Origin: an uncultured Methanobrevibacter sp.
GTDB lineage: Archaea; Methanobacteriota; Methanobacteria; Methanobacteriales; Methanobacteriaceae
Direction of reading: 5' to 3'
Assembly (NCBI GenBank): GCA_902785855.1
Contig: CADAAJ010000013.1
Span: 1-52,151 of the forward strand
DNA length: 52,151 bases
The stretch's first letter is position 1. Every line of letters starts with the position of its first letter. The notes under the pieces are model-generated. The model ran no database searches. It saw only the letters and a list, made by a program, of their open reading frames with translations, and had not been told where the DNA came from. Below are positions 8,123-17,800 of this stretch, piece by piece. A program made the translations under genes and the position numbers.

Positions 8123-8490
8123 AAAATTCCGTTAATAACACCGTCTTGACCAGGTCTGGATGTTACTTTAGCATTACCTTCAGAAGTTTCTACAATAGCC
8201 CCTTTAGTAATAATGTTCCTTCTTACATAGTTAGGGTTAGCAGAGTTTTCGACTACACCAAGGATATCTACTACACGGGTTTTACCATTGGAATCTGTAA
8301 CATTCATTTTGTTACCGGTAGCTAATCTGAGTTTTTCGTTTCCGCCACGGGTTCTGATTTTTCTTAATCTTTTTTCATCTAATCTGGTTTCAGCTGGATC
8401 TCTTCCTAATTCAGCTTTTCTTTTTCCACGGTTTGCAACATTCCTTGCACCGGATGAACTTCTAGTTGATTTTCCTTGAGAAATTGCCAT
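8116..8490 (-). CDS. rps8e: 30S ribosomal protein S8e
   Basis: The 124-residue product matches archaeal/eukaryotic S8e. It has a basic N-terminal tail (ISQGKSTRSSSGARN), KRKAELGRDPAETRLDEKR, a RTRGGNEKLRL strand and a closing GQDGVINGILI. It is a small-subunit protein without a bacterial counterpart. GGTGA five bases before the ATG is a strong ribosome site. The gene stands alone with its own promoter and an unusually long leader of about 130 bases (described separately), and it ends in a hairpin plus T-run. Confidence 0.95.
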   Translation of the reverse strand: MAISQGKSTRSSSGARNVANRGKRKAELGRDPAETRLDEKRLRKIRTRGGNEKLRLATGNKMNVTDSNGKTRVVDILGVVENSANPNYVRRNIITKGAIVETSEGNAKVTSRPGQDGVINGILI

Positions 8491-8652
8491 TATTTCACCT
8501 AAATAAATATAATTAATTAATAATAATCGCTGCCAGTAAGAACTCTTTCAATTAAACCATTTGCAAGAATAAATTAATAGCTTAATTTTTGAGAGCAAAA
8601 AGAGCCTTAATGAATAATGATAATAAAATATTACTTTATCATTATATATAAA
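8491..8652 (-). promoter_or_regulatory. Promoter and long structured leader of rps8e
   Basis: A TATA-like stretch lies at about 8641-8652. The predicted start site near 8618 gives a leader of about 130 bases, long for this genome. Within it, CTCTTT/AAAGAG (8543-8548 with 8599-8604) and the inner TTGC/GCAA (8561-8564 with 8595-8598) can form nested helices around a large AT-rich loop. There is no open frame of note. Leader-mediated feedback is a guess from the length and pairing alone. Confidence 0.35.
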
Positions 8653-8679
8653 TGTTATTTTTTTGAAGCATTTGAGGGA

Positions 8680-8919
8680 TTATTTTTTATTTTTCAAAAT
8701 AAATTCATCAACCAGATTGTCAAAATCCTCTTCACTCATATTTTCATCAGATGCAGCATCAAGAATTTCCTGAATTTCATCATCAGAAATTTTATCTCCA
8801 AGCAATTCAATCAGCAAATCTCTTAAATCATTATCATCAATATATGCTTCACCAGTCATATTTTTAGAATCCGATTTTCCTTCTTCATCAAATATATAAT
8901 ATGGAACATTCATTGACAT
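8680..8919 (-). CDS. Small acidic protein of unknown function
   Basis: I do not recognise this 79-residue product. It is strongly acidic (Asp/Glu-rich through residues 25-75) and mostly helical in appearance, with a LRDLLIELLGDKISDDEIQEIL stretch and a basic tip (LKNKK). GAGGAA lies eight bases before the ATG at 8919; an in-frame ATG two codons later is possible. It follows the 98-residue acidic gene by five bases, so the two are surely co-transcribed. Confidence 0.65.
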   Translation of the reverse strand: MSMNVPYYIFDEEGKSDSKNMTGEAYIDDNDLRDLLIELLGDKISDDEIQEILDAASDENMSEEDFDNLVDEFILKNKK

Positions 8920-8924
8920 GTAAA

Positions 8925-9221
8925 CTATTCCTCAAAATCATCCAAATCCGGAAATTCATAATAAACTATTCCATAAGGATCATCATCAAAATACCATTCA
9001 TTAGGTTCATCTAAAACATCATCATCTTCGTCAAAAATATCCACATCATCATCAATGTCTGCACCTTCAATCTGGACTACAATATTAACATCTTCATCCA
9101 AATTTTCAACATCAATGCCTAATTTATCCAAATCAATGACCAATTCATCTTCATCAGCATCTTCAGGTATGACAATGACTATTTCATCACCGGATTTAAC
9201 ATTAATTTTTGGTTCTCTCAA
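8925..9221 (-). CDS. Very acidic small protein of unknown function (TTG start)
   Basis: The 98-residue product is about 40 percent Asp/Glu. It alternates beta-like strands (GDEIVIVIPED, VNIVVQIEG) with Asp/Glu runs and ends in an aromatic-acidic tail. The only plausible start is TTG at 9221, supported by GGAAG about eight bases upstream; the rest of the protein contains no methionine. A TATA-like stretch near 9268 suggests its own promoter. Such charge could mean a nucleic-acid mimic or a metal- or protein-binding partner, but nothing in the sequence decides this. Low similarity to known families is visible to me. Confidence 0.6.
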   Translation of the reverse strand: MREPKINVKSGDEIVIVIPEDADEDELVIDLDKLGIDVENLDEDVNIVVQIEGADIDDDVDIFDEDDDVLDEPNEWYFDDDPYGIVYYEFPDLDDFEE

Positions 9222-9299
9222 AATATCGCTTCCTTATATAATTTTAATTAATATATTAAATTAACTCATATTTAAAATTTTAATCAGGATAGTAAATTA

Positions 9300-9641
9300 T
9301 TAATTACTATCCCTTAAAATGTTTATTGATGGAATTCCAAAGTTATTTTTACTTTTAATAGAACATATTTTAGAATTATCTATAAACATGATTAAAGATA
9401 AAATATCTTCACCACATTCAATTATTAATTTGACATTAGAACTTTCCAAAATATCTTTAGGAATATTAAAAACCTCAGATGCCCTTGAAACAAAAATAAA
9501 TGAAGGCATATTAAGCTTATCAACTCCTAAATAAACTCCTTCTGAAATTCCATAGTCAGCACAATAGCCATTTTTACCATCAATTTTACCTACAAATGTG
9601 TCATTTTCTTCATTGTAACTTGAAATCAAATTTTTTTTCAT
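9300..9641 (-). CDS. Small conserved hypothetical protein
   Basis: I do not recognise this product with certainty. It opens KKNLISSYNEENDTFVGKI, then GYCADYGISEGVYLGVD, and ends in a strand-rich part. The opening YNEENDTF pattern is faintly like DUF2283-type small proteins. I chose ATG 9641 over an in-frame TTG five codons earlier because GAGG (9651-9654) lies nine bases before the ATG and inside the longer version. That gives 113 residues. It is probably transcribed separately from the two acidic genes downstream, from which it is parted by 78 bases. Confidence 0.6.
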   Translation of the reverse strand: MKKNLISSYNEENDTFVGKIDGKNGYCADYGISEGVYLGVDKLNMPSFIFVSRASEVFNIPKDILESSNVKLIIECGEDILSLIMFIDNSKICSIKSKNNFGIPSINILRDSN

Positions 9642-9830
9642 AATATCAAACCTCAAACATATTATGTTTAAAATAACTTATATATTAAACCCAAGAGCTC
9701 GTGAAAAGAAATATAAAAAATAATTAACGTCAATAAAGTATTATTATGACAATAATATTGAATTATATTTAAACAAATGATTTAGAAAAATATTATAATG
9801 ATATGAACTAAACTAAAATTAGGTGTCATA

Positions 9831-10514
9831 ATGGTTCATGAATCAAAAAAACAATTGGAACTTGAAGCTGAAATCAAACAGCAGGCTAAAATTTTTTTAG
9901 AATATTTGAATTCCACACTTCCGGAAAGTATGGAGCTTGAATATGAAGGATTTTACAGAAGAGGTTTTTTTGTAAGTAAAAAACGTTATGCTGTTATTGA
10001 AAATGGAGAAATTATAGCTAAAGGACTGGAACTTGTTAGAAGAGACTGGGCACCTATTGTTAAAAAAACACAAGAAGCTGTTTTAATGGCAATACTTAAA
10101 GAAGGAGATTCCGATAAAGCAATTGCAGAAGTTAAAAAAGTTTTGAAAAAAATTAAAAATGGTGATGTAGATAAAAAAGATCTTATCATACATACCCAAA
10201 TTACAAAACCACTTAATCAGTACAAGCAAGTTGGACCCCATGTAGTTGCTGCAAGGAAAATAGAAGAACATGGCATTAAAGTGTCACGTGGAACCATCAT
10301 CCAATATATAATTGTAAAGGGAAAAGGATCTATTAGTCAACGTGCCGTACCTTATGAATATAGTGAAGGATATGTATATGATAAAGATTATTATATCAAT
10401 AATCAACTGATTCCAGCTATTGAAAGAATTATGTATTCCTTCGGATATACAAAAAAAGACCTTGAAGATATGTCCCGCGGTGAAATACAACAAAGTCTTG
10501 ATGCATTCTTTTGA
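9831..10514 (+). CDS. polB2: Small fragment of split family B DNA polymerase (thumb, with PIP box)
   Basis: In Methanothermobacter thermautotrophicus, family B polymerase is made as two polypeptides, and MTH208 is the small C-terminal one of about 223 residues. This 227-residue product corresponds to it. It carries the KKRYAV motif at 50-55, which contacts primer-template DNA, followed by thumb-domain helices. It has no polymerase motif A (SLYP) or C (DTD) aspartates, which belong to the large fragment encoded elsewhere. The last eight residues, QQSLDAFF, match a PCNA-interacting peptide (QxxLxxFF). AGGTG supports the ATG. The neighbours HAD phosphatase and exonuclease III match the MTH208-MTH209-MTH212 order as I recall it. 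Confidence 0.88.
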   Translation: MVHESKKQLELEAEIKQQAKIFLEYLNSTLPESMELEYEGFYRRGFFVSKKRYAVIENGEIIAKGLELVRRDWAPIVKKTQEAVLMAILKEGDSDKAIAEVKKVLKKIKNGDVDKKDLIIHTQITKPLNQYKQVGPHVVAARKIEEHGIKVSRGTIIQYIIVKGKGSISQRAVPYEYSEGYVYDKDYYINNQLIPAIERIMYSFGYTKKDLEDMSRGEIQQSLDAFF

Positions 10515-10552
10515 AAAAATTTAAATAATTTTAACAATAAACTAAACATCAT

Positions 10553-11245
10553 ATGATTGACAATGATGACCGTGTTGTTTTTTTTGATATAGATGGCACA
10601 TTACTTGACACATCCGATTTTGCTGAAACTGCAAGAAAAGCAGCAATAGGATTAATGGTTGATAATGGATTGCCATTAGATAAAGATGAAGCATATGGTG
10701 TTTTAAAAACAATTATACGTGAAAAAGGATCCAATTATGGAAAACATTTTAACATGCTGACACAGGTAGTTTTAGGTCATGAAGATCCTATGCTTGTAGC
10801 ACTTGGAATGATTACATACCACAATGTTAAAATGGCACTTTTAAGACCATTTCCAGAAACCTTAGGCACATTAATTTATCTTAAAAGTCAAGGCTACAGA
10901 TTAGCTGTAATATCAAATGGAATAACAATAAAACAATGGGAAAAACTAGTAAGACTCAACATCCACTCATTTTTTGACGAAGTTATTACATCAGAAGAAG
11001 TTGGAAGTGAAAAACCAAACAAATTAATTTATGATGTAGCACTCAGAAAAATGGGAGGAAACCCTGAAAAATCTGTAATGATTGGAAATAAATTTAAAGC
11101 AGATGCATTAGGTGCAGTAAATGCAGGCCTATCAGCTATTCTTGTAAATTCAGATATTACAGAAGAAGACAGAGAATACATCAAACAAGAACAATTAGAT
11201 ATTACAATTATTGAAGATATTGGTGATGTTAATACAATATTATAA
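10553..11245 (+). CDS. HAD-superfamily phosphatase (glyceraldehyde-3-phosphate phosphatase-like)
   Basis: The 230-residue product is a class IA HAD hydrolase. It has FDIDGTLLDT with the nucleophile and acid D12 and D14, a helical cap, VISNG near 124 (motif II), a GSEKPN lysine (motif III), and IGNKFKAD near 186 in place of the usual GD-x-x-x-D of motif IV. Orthologues in Methanobacteriales are annotated as glyceraldehyde-3-phosphate or phosphoglycolate phosphatases; I cannot fix the substrate. A TATA-like ATTTAAATA right after the polB2 stop lies about 30 bases before the ATG. No ribosome site is visible, so the message may be nearly leaderless. Confidence 0.82.
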   Translation: MIDNDDRVVFFDIDGTLLDTSDFAETARKAAIGLMVDNGLPLDKDEAYGVLKTIIREKGSNYGKHFNMLTQVVLGHEDPMLVALGMITYHNVKMALLRPFPETLGTLIYLKSQGYRLAVISNGITIKQWEKLVRLNIHSFFDEVITSEEVGSEKPNKLIYDVALRKMGGNPEKSVMIGNKFKADALGAVNAGLSAILVNSDITEEDREYIKQEQLDITIIEDIGDVNTIL

Positions 11246-11265
11246 TCACCAAAATTAACTATTTT

Positions 11266-12039
11266 TTAAAAATCAAGTTCCAAAGTTACCGGACAGTGAT
11301 CAGAACCATAAATATCTGATAAAATTTCAGCAGAGATTACTTTATCTTTTATTTCTTCATTTACATAAAAGTAATCAAGTCTCCAACCGGCATTTCTTTC
11401 ACGTGCACGAGTCCTATAACTCCACCAGGTGAAATTGTTTTCACCTTCATCAAACATTCTGAATGTGTCAACAAAACCTGCTTTTTCAAGTTCATCCAGC
11501 CATGCACGTTCTTCAGGTAAATAACCGGATTTTCCTTCACAATTTTTAGGATTATAAACATCAATAGGATTGTGAGCAATATTATAATCTCCAGTAATTA
11601 CAATATTCTTACCTTCCTCTTTAAGTTCAATTAATTGTTTTAAAAGAGCATTACAAAAATCTATTTTAAAATCAAGGCGTTTTGCATTCATACCACTGTT
11701 TGGAAAGTAAATATTGTAAAGAATAAAATCAGGATATTCAATTTTTAAAACCCTACCCTCATTGTCAAGATCAGAAACACCCAAACCTCGAGTGATTTCA
11801 ACAGGTTCTATTTTAGAATAAGTTCCAACTCCACTGTATCCTTTTCTTTCAGCTTCATTAAAACACTGATTATATCCATCAACATCAGTTAATTTCTTTG
11901 GAATTTTATCCATATCTGCACGGACTTCCTGAAAATTAATAATATCTGCATCAGTATTATCAAACCAGTCCCAGAATTCCTGTTTTTTACTGACTGCTCT
12001 GATTCCATTTACATTCCAAGAAACTAACTTAACTGACAT
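11266..12039 (-). CDS. xthA: Exonuclease III / AP endonuclease, Mth212-like
   Basis: The 257-residue product is an ExoIII-family enzyme: SWNVNGIRA near the start, FQEVRAD with the metal-binding Glu near 38, YFPNSG, the GDYNIAHNPID segment with the catalytic Asp, WWSYR, WRLDYF and the closing SDHCPVTLEL. It cleaves DNA at abasic sites and has 3'-5' exonuclease activity. The Methanothermobacter homologue Mth212 also nicks directly at deoxyuridine, replacing a uracil glycosylase. Whether this one does cannot be read from motifs. Its ATG overlaps the pheS stop by one base, so it is translated from the pheS transcript. Confidence 0.92.
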   Translation of the reverse strand: MSVKLVSWNVNGIRAVSKKQEFWDWFDNTDADIINFQEVRADMDKIPKKLTDVDGYNQCFNEAERKGYSGVGTYSKIEPVEITRGLGVSDLDNEGRVLKIEYPDFILYNIYFPNSGMNAKRLDFKIDFCNALLKQLIELKEEGKNIVITGDYNIAHNPIDVYNPKNCEGKSGYLPEERAWLDELEKAGFVDTFRMFDEGENNFTWWSYRTRARERNAGWRLDYFYVNEEIKDKVISAEILSDIYGSDHCPVTLELDF

Positions 12040-13580
12040 TATAATTCTACTCCCCTATCCAAAGGCAATTCACGAAGCCATTTAATATCACTTTTGTAAA
12101 GCATACGAATGTCTTCAACATCATACCTAATCATTGCTAACCTTTCAATTCCTAAACCGAAAGCCAATGCAGGCTGATTAATTCCTAAAGGTTTTAATAC
12201 TTCAGGTCTAAACATTCCAGCCCCTCCAAGTTCAATCCAGCTTTCTTTTTCTTCAAGATAAATTTCAGTTTCAGTAGATAAATAAGTATAAGGGAAATAA
12301 GCCGGTCTGAATCTGACTTCAAAACCTAATTTTTTATAAAATTCTTTTAAAGTACCTAACAAGTTTTGATAACTAATACCTTCATCACATACAAGTCCTT
12401 CTACTTGGTGAAACTCTGGTAAATGTTTATAATCGAAAGTTTCTCTTCTAAATACTCTTCCAACAGAAAACATTTTGATTGGAGGTTCAAAATCATACAA
12501 ATGTTTTGTTGATATACCTGTTGTATGAGTTCTTAAAACACTTTGACGAGCAATATCTTCACTCCAGTCATATTTCCAACCGGTAGAACCAGTATTTGCA
12601 CCTGTTTCATGAGTTTCAGCAGTTAGTTTAACCAAAGCATCATCAGGTAAGTCACATGTTAGCGGATTTTTAAGATAAAAAGTATCCTGCATTTCACGAG
12701 CCGCATGATCCTGAGGCTGGAAAAGTGAATCGAAATTCCAGAATGCAGATTCAACATAACTTCCATTATCCTCTGAAAAGCCCATGTTCAGGAAAATTTC
12801 TCTTATTTCATCAATAATTACTCTTAAAGGATGTTTTTTACCTGCAAAAACAACTGGAGCTTCAGCATTAATATCATAAGGACGGTACTGTAAATTCTTC
12901 CATTGGCCTTCTTTTAATTGTTTATGAGTTAATTGAGTAGCCTGTTTTTGGATTGTGAAACCTTCTTTTAAGATAGATTCACCTTTAGGCAATACAACAA
13001 AAGAATGTGAGGTATTCTTTTTAACATTTAAAATATTTTTCCTATTACCTAAATTTTTAAAACCATCTCTTAAATCATCAGTAAACTCCTTAACTCCTTC
13101 AGCATTGCTTTGAAGATAATTGAGAACTTTTTCATCAATATCATTTTTAGATGAAAAATCTTTACCAAAATCTGTTATATTAACAATACCTTTATCAATT
13201 TTAGCCCATTTTTTACGAACTAACCAACCAATACCAATATTAGTATCTTTTTTATCAATACCTGTTTCATCAGCCAAATCTTTCATTGCAATTTTCTTTT
13301 TATCAGCTAAAACATCAAGGATTTTACGTTCAGGAAGTCCTTCTTCAGCATATTTAATACCATCATCAGTTAAAGAGTATGTTTCTTCAACTTCCTTTTT
13401 AACATCAATTATTCCTTTTGAAGAAAGAGAACCTGCAGCACTCATAACTGATTTAATATCCATAGCAGTATTTTCTGCAATTTCTTCAGGAGTTGCATTT
13501 GGATTAGCTTCCAATTCCTTTAAAAGTTTTTTTTCATAAATATGTAATTCATTAATGGTTTTTTTAATATCCTCACTCAT
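12039..13580 (-). CDS. pheS: Phenylalanyl-tRNA synthetase alpha subunit
   Basis: The 513-residue product has the archaeal/eukaryotic arrangement. Tandem winged-helix modules fill roughly residues 1-200, and the class II catalytic domain follows. Motif 2 is the [19 protein letters not shown] segment, and motif 3 is the GLGIERLAM stretch near the C terminus. The [16 protein letters not shown] loop is also typical. It needs the beta subunit PheT, which is not in the window. A 16-base perfect palindrome lies between the probable TATA box and the start (13623-13638), suggesting repression. The gene heads an operon with the exonuclease III gene. Confidence 0.95.
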   Translation of the reverse strand: MSEDIKKTINELHIYEKKLLKELEANPNATPEEIAENTAMDIKSVMSAAGSLSSKGIIDVKKEVEETYSLTDDGIKYAEEGLPERKILDVLADKKKIAMKDLADETGIDKKDTNIGIGWLVRKKWAKIDKGIVNITDFGKDFSSKNDIDEKVLNYLQSNAEGVKEFTDDLRDGFKNLGNRKNILNVKKNTSHSFVVLPKGESILKEGFTIQKQATQLTHKQLKEGQWKNLQYRPYDINAEAPVVFAGKKHPLRVIIDEIREIFLNMGFSEDNGSYVESAFWNFDSLFQPQDHAAREMQDTFYLKNPLTCDLPDDALVKLTAETHETGANTGSTGWKYDWSEDIARQSVLRTHTTGISTKHLYDFEPPIKMFSVGRVFRRETFDYKHLPEFHQVEGLVCDEGISYQNLLGTLKEFYKKLGFEVRFRPAYFPYTYLSTETEIYLEEKESWIELGGAGMFRPEVLKPLGINQPALAFGLGIERLAMIRYDVEDIRMLYKSDIKWLRELPLDRGVEL

Positions 13581-13622
13581 TTAAACACCATAAAATAATA
13601 ATAAATAAATAATCACATACTT

Positions 13623-13638
13623 TTATCACATGTGATAA
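13623..13638. promoter_or_regulatory. Perfect palindrome in the pheS promoter
   Basis: TTATCACATGTGATAA is a 16-base perfect palindrome about 43-58 bases before the pheS ATG. A TATA-like stretch sits just upstream at about 13636-13648 in the leftward sense, so a protein bound here would cover the area between TATA box and transcription start. The half-site ATCACAT recurs once more as ATCACATA at 13612-13619. Confidence 0.5.
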
Positions 13639-13682
13639 TATAACATAATAATTTTTGTTTAAATTAATTAATAAAGATATTG

Positions 13683-14303
13683 TTAGAGAAATATTTGAAA
13701 TGATGTGAAAAATAAATAAACAGCACCAATAATAATCAGTACGGCAAATATTTTAGGAATGTATTTGGTTTTGGAAATTAATTTTTCAAGATCAATTTTA
13801 GAGATAATATAACTTAAAACAAATAATGTTAAAGCAAAACCGATACAATAAAGAACAATATTTAAAACTGCATATAAAACATCACTTGAATTAACAAGTA
13901 AAGTTATTAAAGAAATCAAATACGCACTGTAACATGGAGCCCATGCAACAGATGTTAAAAATCCCAAAACAAAAGACCCAAGAATACCATCATTATTTTT
14001 AGGAGAAATTGCTTTAAAATTAAATGAAAAATCAGCCAGCATCAATATTCCCAGTATCAGTAAAATGATTGCTGAGATAATTCTTACATAAGACAGATAC
14101 TGATAAACAAATGCAGTAAAAAACGCAGTGCAGAATATTATAACTACAAATATGCTTAATAATCCCAATATAAAAGAAACAAGCTCAATTTTTGTTTTGG
14201 ACTTGAGACTGAATCCGACAAATATTGGAAGAATCGGTAAAATACATGGAGACAATATTGAAATTACTCCTGTAAAAAAAGAAATGAAAGGAAGGATTTC
14301 CAT
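13683..14303 (-). CDS. ccdA: CcdA/DsbD-type membrane thiol transporter
   Basis: The 206-residue product has six hydrophobic segments and the two family cysteine motifs: SPCILP near residue 18 in the first helix and AWAPCYSAY near 121 in the fourth. CcdA moves reducing power from cytoplasmic thioredoxin to the outside for cytochrome or disulfide biology. Methanobrevibacter lacks cytochromes, so export of electrons to the secreted thioredoxin-like protein encoded just upstream is more likely. The ATG follows the stop of that gene without a gap (TAAATG), and AAGGGGAT inside it provides the ribosome site, so the pair is coupled. Confidence 0.88.
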   Translation of the reverse strand: MEILPFISFFTGVISILSPCILPILPIFVGFSLKSKTKIELVSFILGLLSIFVVIIFCTAFFTAFVYQYLSYVRIISAIILLILGILMLADFSFNFKAISPKNNDGILGSFVLGFLTSVAWAPCYSAYLISLITLLVNSSDVLYAVLNIVLYCIGFALTLFVLSYIISKIDLEKLISKTKYIPKIFAVLIIIGAVYLFFTSFQIFL

Positions 14304-14732
14304 TTAAATCCCCTTAATTTCATCTAAAAAACCATTTGCATCCACATAACCATCAATTCTATGAATTTCCTTTTCATTTGCATCTAAAAATACAACAGTA
14401 GGAGTTCCTAAAACTTTATATTTAGAAGCTAAATCATAATCCTTATTAATGTCAACGACAACAGGGACAAAACCAGAATTTAACTTTTCCTGAACTTTGG
14501 AATTACTTAATGTTTCCTGTTTGAATTGATCACAATATGAACAGCTATCCTGATCAAAAATTACCATAACAGTTTTATTTTGAGTTTTAGCATCTTTTAA
14601 AGCTGAATCATAATTATCAGAAATATTCAACCCAGAAACAGAATCATTACTGGATGCACAAACAACCATACTTAACCCCACAATTAAAACAATTGTCAAA
14701 ATTAAGATAAAAAAAATGTTTTGTTTATTCAT
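14304..14732 (-). CDS. Secreted thioredoxin-fold protein
   Basis: The 142-residue product has an N-terminal hydrophobic segment (about residues 5-25), probably a signal anchor, then a thioredoxin domain. The domain has the redox motif CSYC at 64-67 in a VIFDQDSCSYC context and the cis-proline turn GTPTVVFLD. A cysteine at 25 next to the hydrophobic segment could mean lipidation, but the box is weak. It probably accepts electrons from the CcdA protein encoded immediately downstream and keeps surface proteins reduced or isomerised. A TATA-like TATATAG stretch lies close to the ATG, so the message is short-leadered or leaderless. Confidence 0.85.
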   Translation of the reverse strand: MNKQNIFFILILTIVLIVGLSMVVCASSNDSVSGLNISDNYDSALKDAKTQNKTVMVIFDQDSCSYCDQFKQETLSNSKVQEKLNSGFVPVVVDINKDYDLASKYKVLGTPTVVFLDANEKEIHRIDGYVDANGFLDEIKGI

Positions 14733-14785
14733 AAAATTATATATCTATATAATTATTTAAAAATATTTTTAAAAAAAATAAGAAT

Positions 14786-14801
14786 AGGAGTAAAAACTCC
14801 T
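14786..14801 (-). terminator. Stem-loop and T-run after the giant adhesin-like gene
   Basis: A six-base-pair stem AGGAGT/ACTCCT with a four-base loop lies about 15-30 bases beyond the adhesin stop. It is followed leftward by ATTCTTA and eight T. Confidence 0.55.
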
Positions 14802-14814
14802 TTAATTTTAAATT

Positions 14815-17800
14815 TTAGTGTTTACGCCTAAATATCGGTATAATAGCTAAAATAACCAATATTAACATAAATATTGGATTACCTGTTTCTTTCATAGTTG
14901 CCGGTTCGTTTACTTTTTCATGTTTAGCAGTAGTTGGTTTTGAATCTGGACTTGGTGTCGGAGTAGTATTATTAACTAACTTAACAACATTTGACTCTGT
15001 AGACACTTTACCAGTTACATTAGTTCCTACAACAACAACATTAGTAATTTCACCTGCTTTAGTAGCTTTAAATATGATTTTCAAGACTGCAACTTCACCA
15101 GGAGCTAAACTATTAGAATATTTAAATTTATTTCCTACTTTAGTCCAACCTTTACCGATGAATTTAATATATTTCAATCCAGAAGGTATTTTTTCTAAAA
15201 CGAAAATATCACCTACATCACATTGTCCTTTATTAATTACAGTAATTGTAAATGTAATTAAATCACCTACTTTAACAGTGTTTTTATTAGAAACTTTTGA
15301 AACCTCAATTTCTGGAGCTAAAACAACAGTAGTATTGTTAGAGTATGCATCTTTAGTAGAATTACTGGTTAAATCAGATCCAGCAATAACTTCTGGAGTA
15401 AATACTCCTGCTTTAGTGGTTTTGAAATAAATTGTATAATCAATTGATTCACCAGGTTTTAAAATACCTGAGTAAATAAATTTCTCATCAATTTTAATCC
15501 AACCATCTTGTGCAGACAATGCAGACCTTTTAGTACTGCCTAATAAACCAGTACTTTCTTGTATCCATTGTTTTCCAGTAAAGTGAGAGTAAATCAAACC
15601 ATCAGGGAACTTGTTAGAAACATATATATCACTAAGATTACAATCACCAGTATTTGTTACAACAACAGTGAAACTAACCATTTGACCAACAACAGCTGTC
15701 GGATTATTAGAAATCTCACGGACTTTTAAACTTGGAGTATAAACTCTAAGAGTAGCATTTGTTGAAATGTTTTTAGTTTCATGTGAACCTGCAGTAATTA
15801 CATTTGTGAAATTACCAGATCTAGTAGTATTTACAAAGATAACTAATTTAACTGATTTACCAACAGCTAAAGAACCATTATAGAAGAATTTATTTCCATT
15901 ATTGGTCCAATTAGCGCCGATAAAGTGGTCATATATTAACCCACCAGGAATGTTTTCTTCGATAAATATACCAGTCAAGTTATCATCTCCATTATTTGTA
16001 ACAGTGATTGTAAAGCTAGTTTGATTACCAGAGTATACAATATCCTCATCAGCAGTTTTAACAACGGCCATAGCTAAGTTACGAACTCTAAATGACACTT
16101 CATTACTTACAACATCAGTGGAATTTTGAGTACAATTCACTGAAGCAATATTAGTAAAAGTACCATTAGTTAATAATTTAACACGTAACCATACTTTAAC
16201 TGATTGATTAACATTTAATGTAGGAATAATCCAAGTAAGTTTACCACCAACTTGAGTTACAGTTCCATTATAATCAATAACTTCAAATATTGAAGTATCA
16301 AGTATATCTTTAATCATAACCTCGGTAGCGTTAGCGATACCATTATTAGTTACAGTAATTGTGAAATTTAAAAGTTCACCGACAGTAACAACAGATTGAT
16401 TAACAGTTTTATTGATTGTTAAATTAACAGGAACAACACTAATTGTTTCATTACCGTTAACAGTAGCATTTTCAAATGAAGTAAGGTTAACAACATTAGT
16501 CCAGTTACCAACACCATTAGTTCTAACAACAACCCATAACTTTTTACTGGTACCATTAGCTAAGGAAGGAATATTCCATGTAACGACACCATTTTCAAGT
16601 TTTCCATTGTCACTAGCACTGACATATACTAAACCAGCAGGTAAAACATCCTTAATTGTAACATTTGTTGCATAAAAACGACCAGTATTATTCACAATAA
16701 TTGTGAAGTTTACTAATGAATTATCTCCAACAACAGTTACATTTGCAATTTTTTCAATTGTCAAATTAGCAGGAATAATATCCACAGAAGAATTACCTCC
16801 CACAACAGTAGTATTTTCACCACAAGTCACATTAACAACATTAGTCCAGTTACCTGGAGCAATTGCCTGTACCTTTATAGTGAATACAAATGATTCATTG
16901 CCTTTAAGTAAAGGAATACGTAATAAACCACTTGTACTGTTGTAAGCTGAAGAATTTGAACTTATAAATTTAAATCCTTTCGGTAAAATGTCTGTAACGT
17001 TAATGAATGTAGCATTAGACGGACCATAGTTGGTTACATTAATTGTAAATTCAACATTGTGTCCAAGAGATACTTCAGTAACATTTGCTTTTTTAGTAAC
17101 AGTTAAGTTTACAACTGGATAAACGTTAACTTGAGCAGTACCGTATTTTTTGGTAAGTTCTTCATTACATGAAGTGAAAGCAGTATTGTTGAAAGTACCA
17201 TTGGTTAGAGCTTTTACAACTAACCATACAGTAACTCCAGTTTCATTTGATAATTTACCTACATTCCATACTATTGTTCTTGATGTAGCATTGTATGTAT
17301 ATGTACCATTTGCACTTACGAATTCAAAGTAATCTCCCAAAACATCTGTAATATTAATTCCAGTTGCATTAGAGACACCGTGATTGAATACATAAATTGT
17401 AAAGTTTAAAAGACCATTAATCGGTACATCACTTATATTTGCAGTTTTAGTAATCTTTAAATCTGGATCATAAACAAATACAGTTGAGTTAGCAGATTTT
17501 ACAGTCTGATTTTCTTTACAGGTCACATTTACAGTATTTGTGTAGTTACCTCCTTTTGTTGCCCTAAATATAATAGTGAAATTAGTAGACTTACCACTTT
17601 CCAGGAAAGCAATAGTTCTAGTTAAATCACCATAAACCAACACGAAATCACTATTAGAAACTGGAATATCAGTTACATTAATATTAGTAGCATTTGAAGG
17701 ACCATTATTAGTAATAATAATTGTGAAAGTAATCATATCACCAATTGTAACATCATCAGAGTCCACAAGTTTAACTACAGTTAAATTAACAAGAGGATTT

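Noticed and set aside
8288-8479. Plus-strand open frame opposite rps8e
   Set aside because: It lies wholly inside a conserved ribosomal protein gene and has no start signal.
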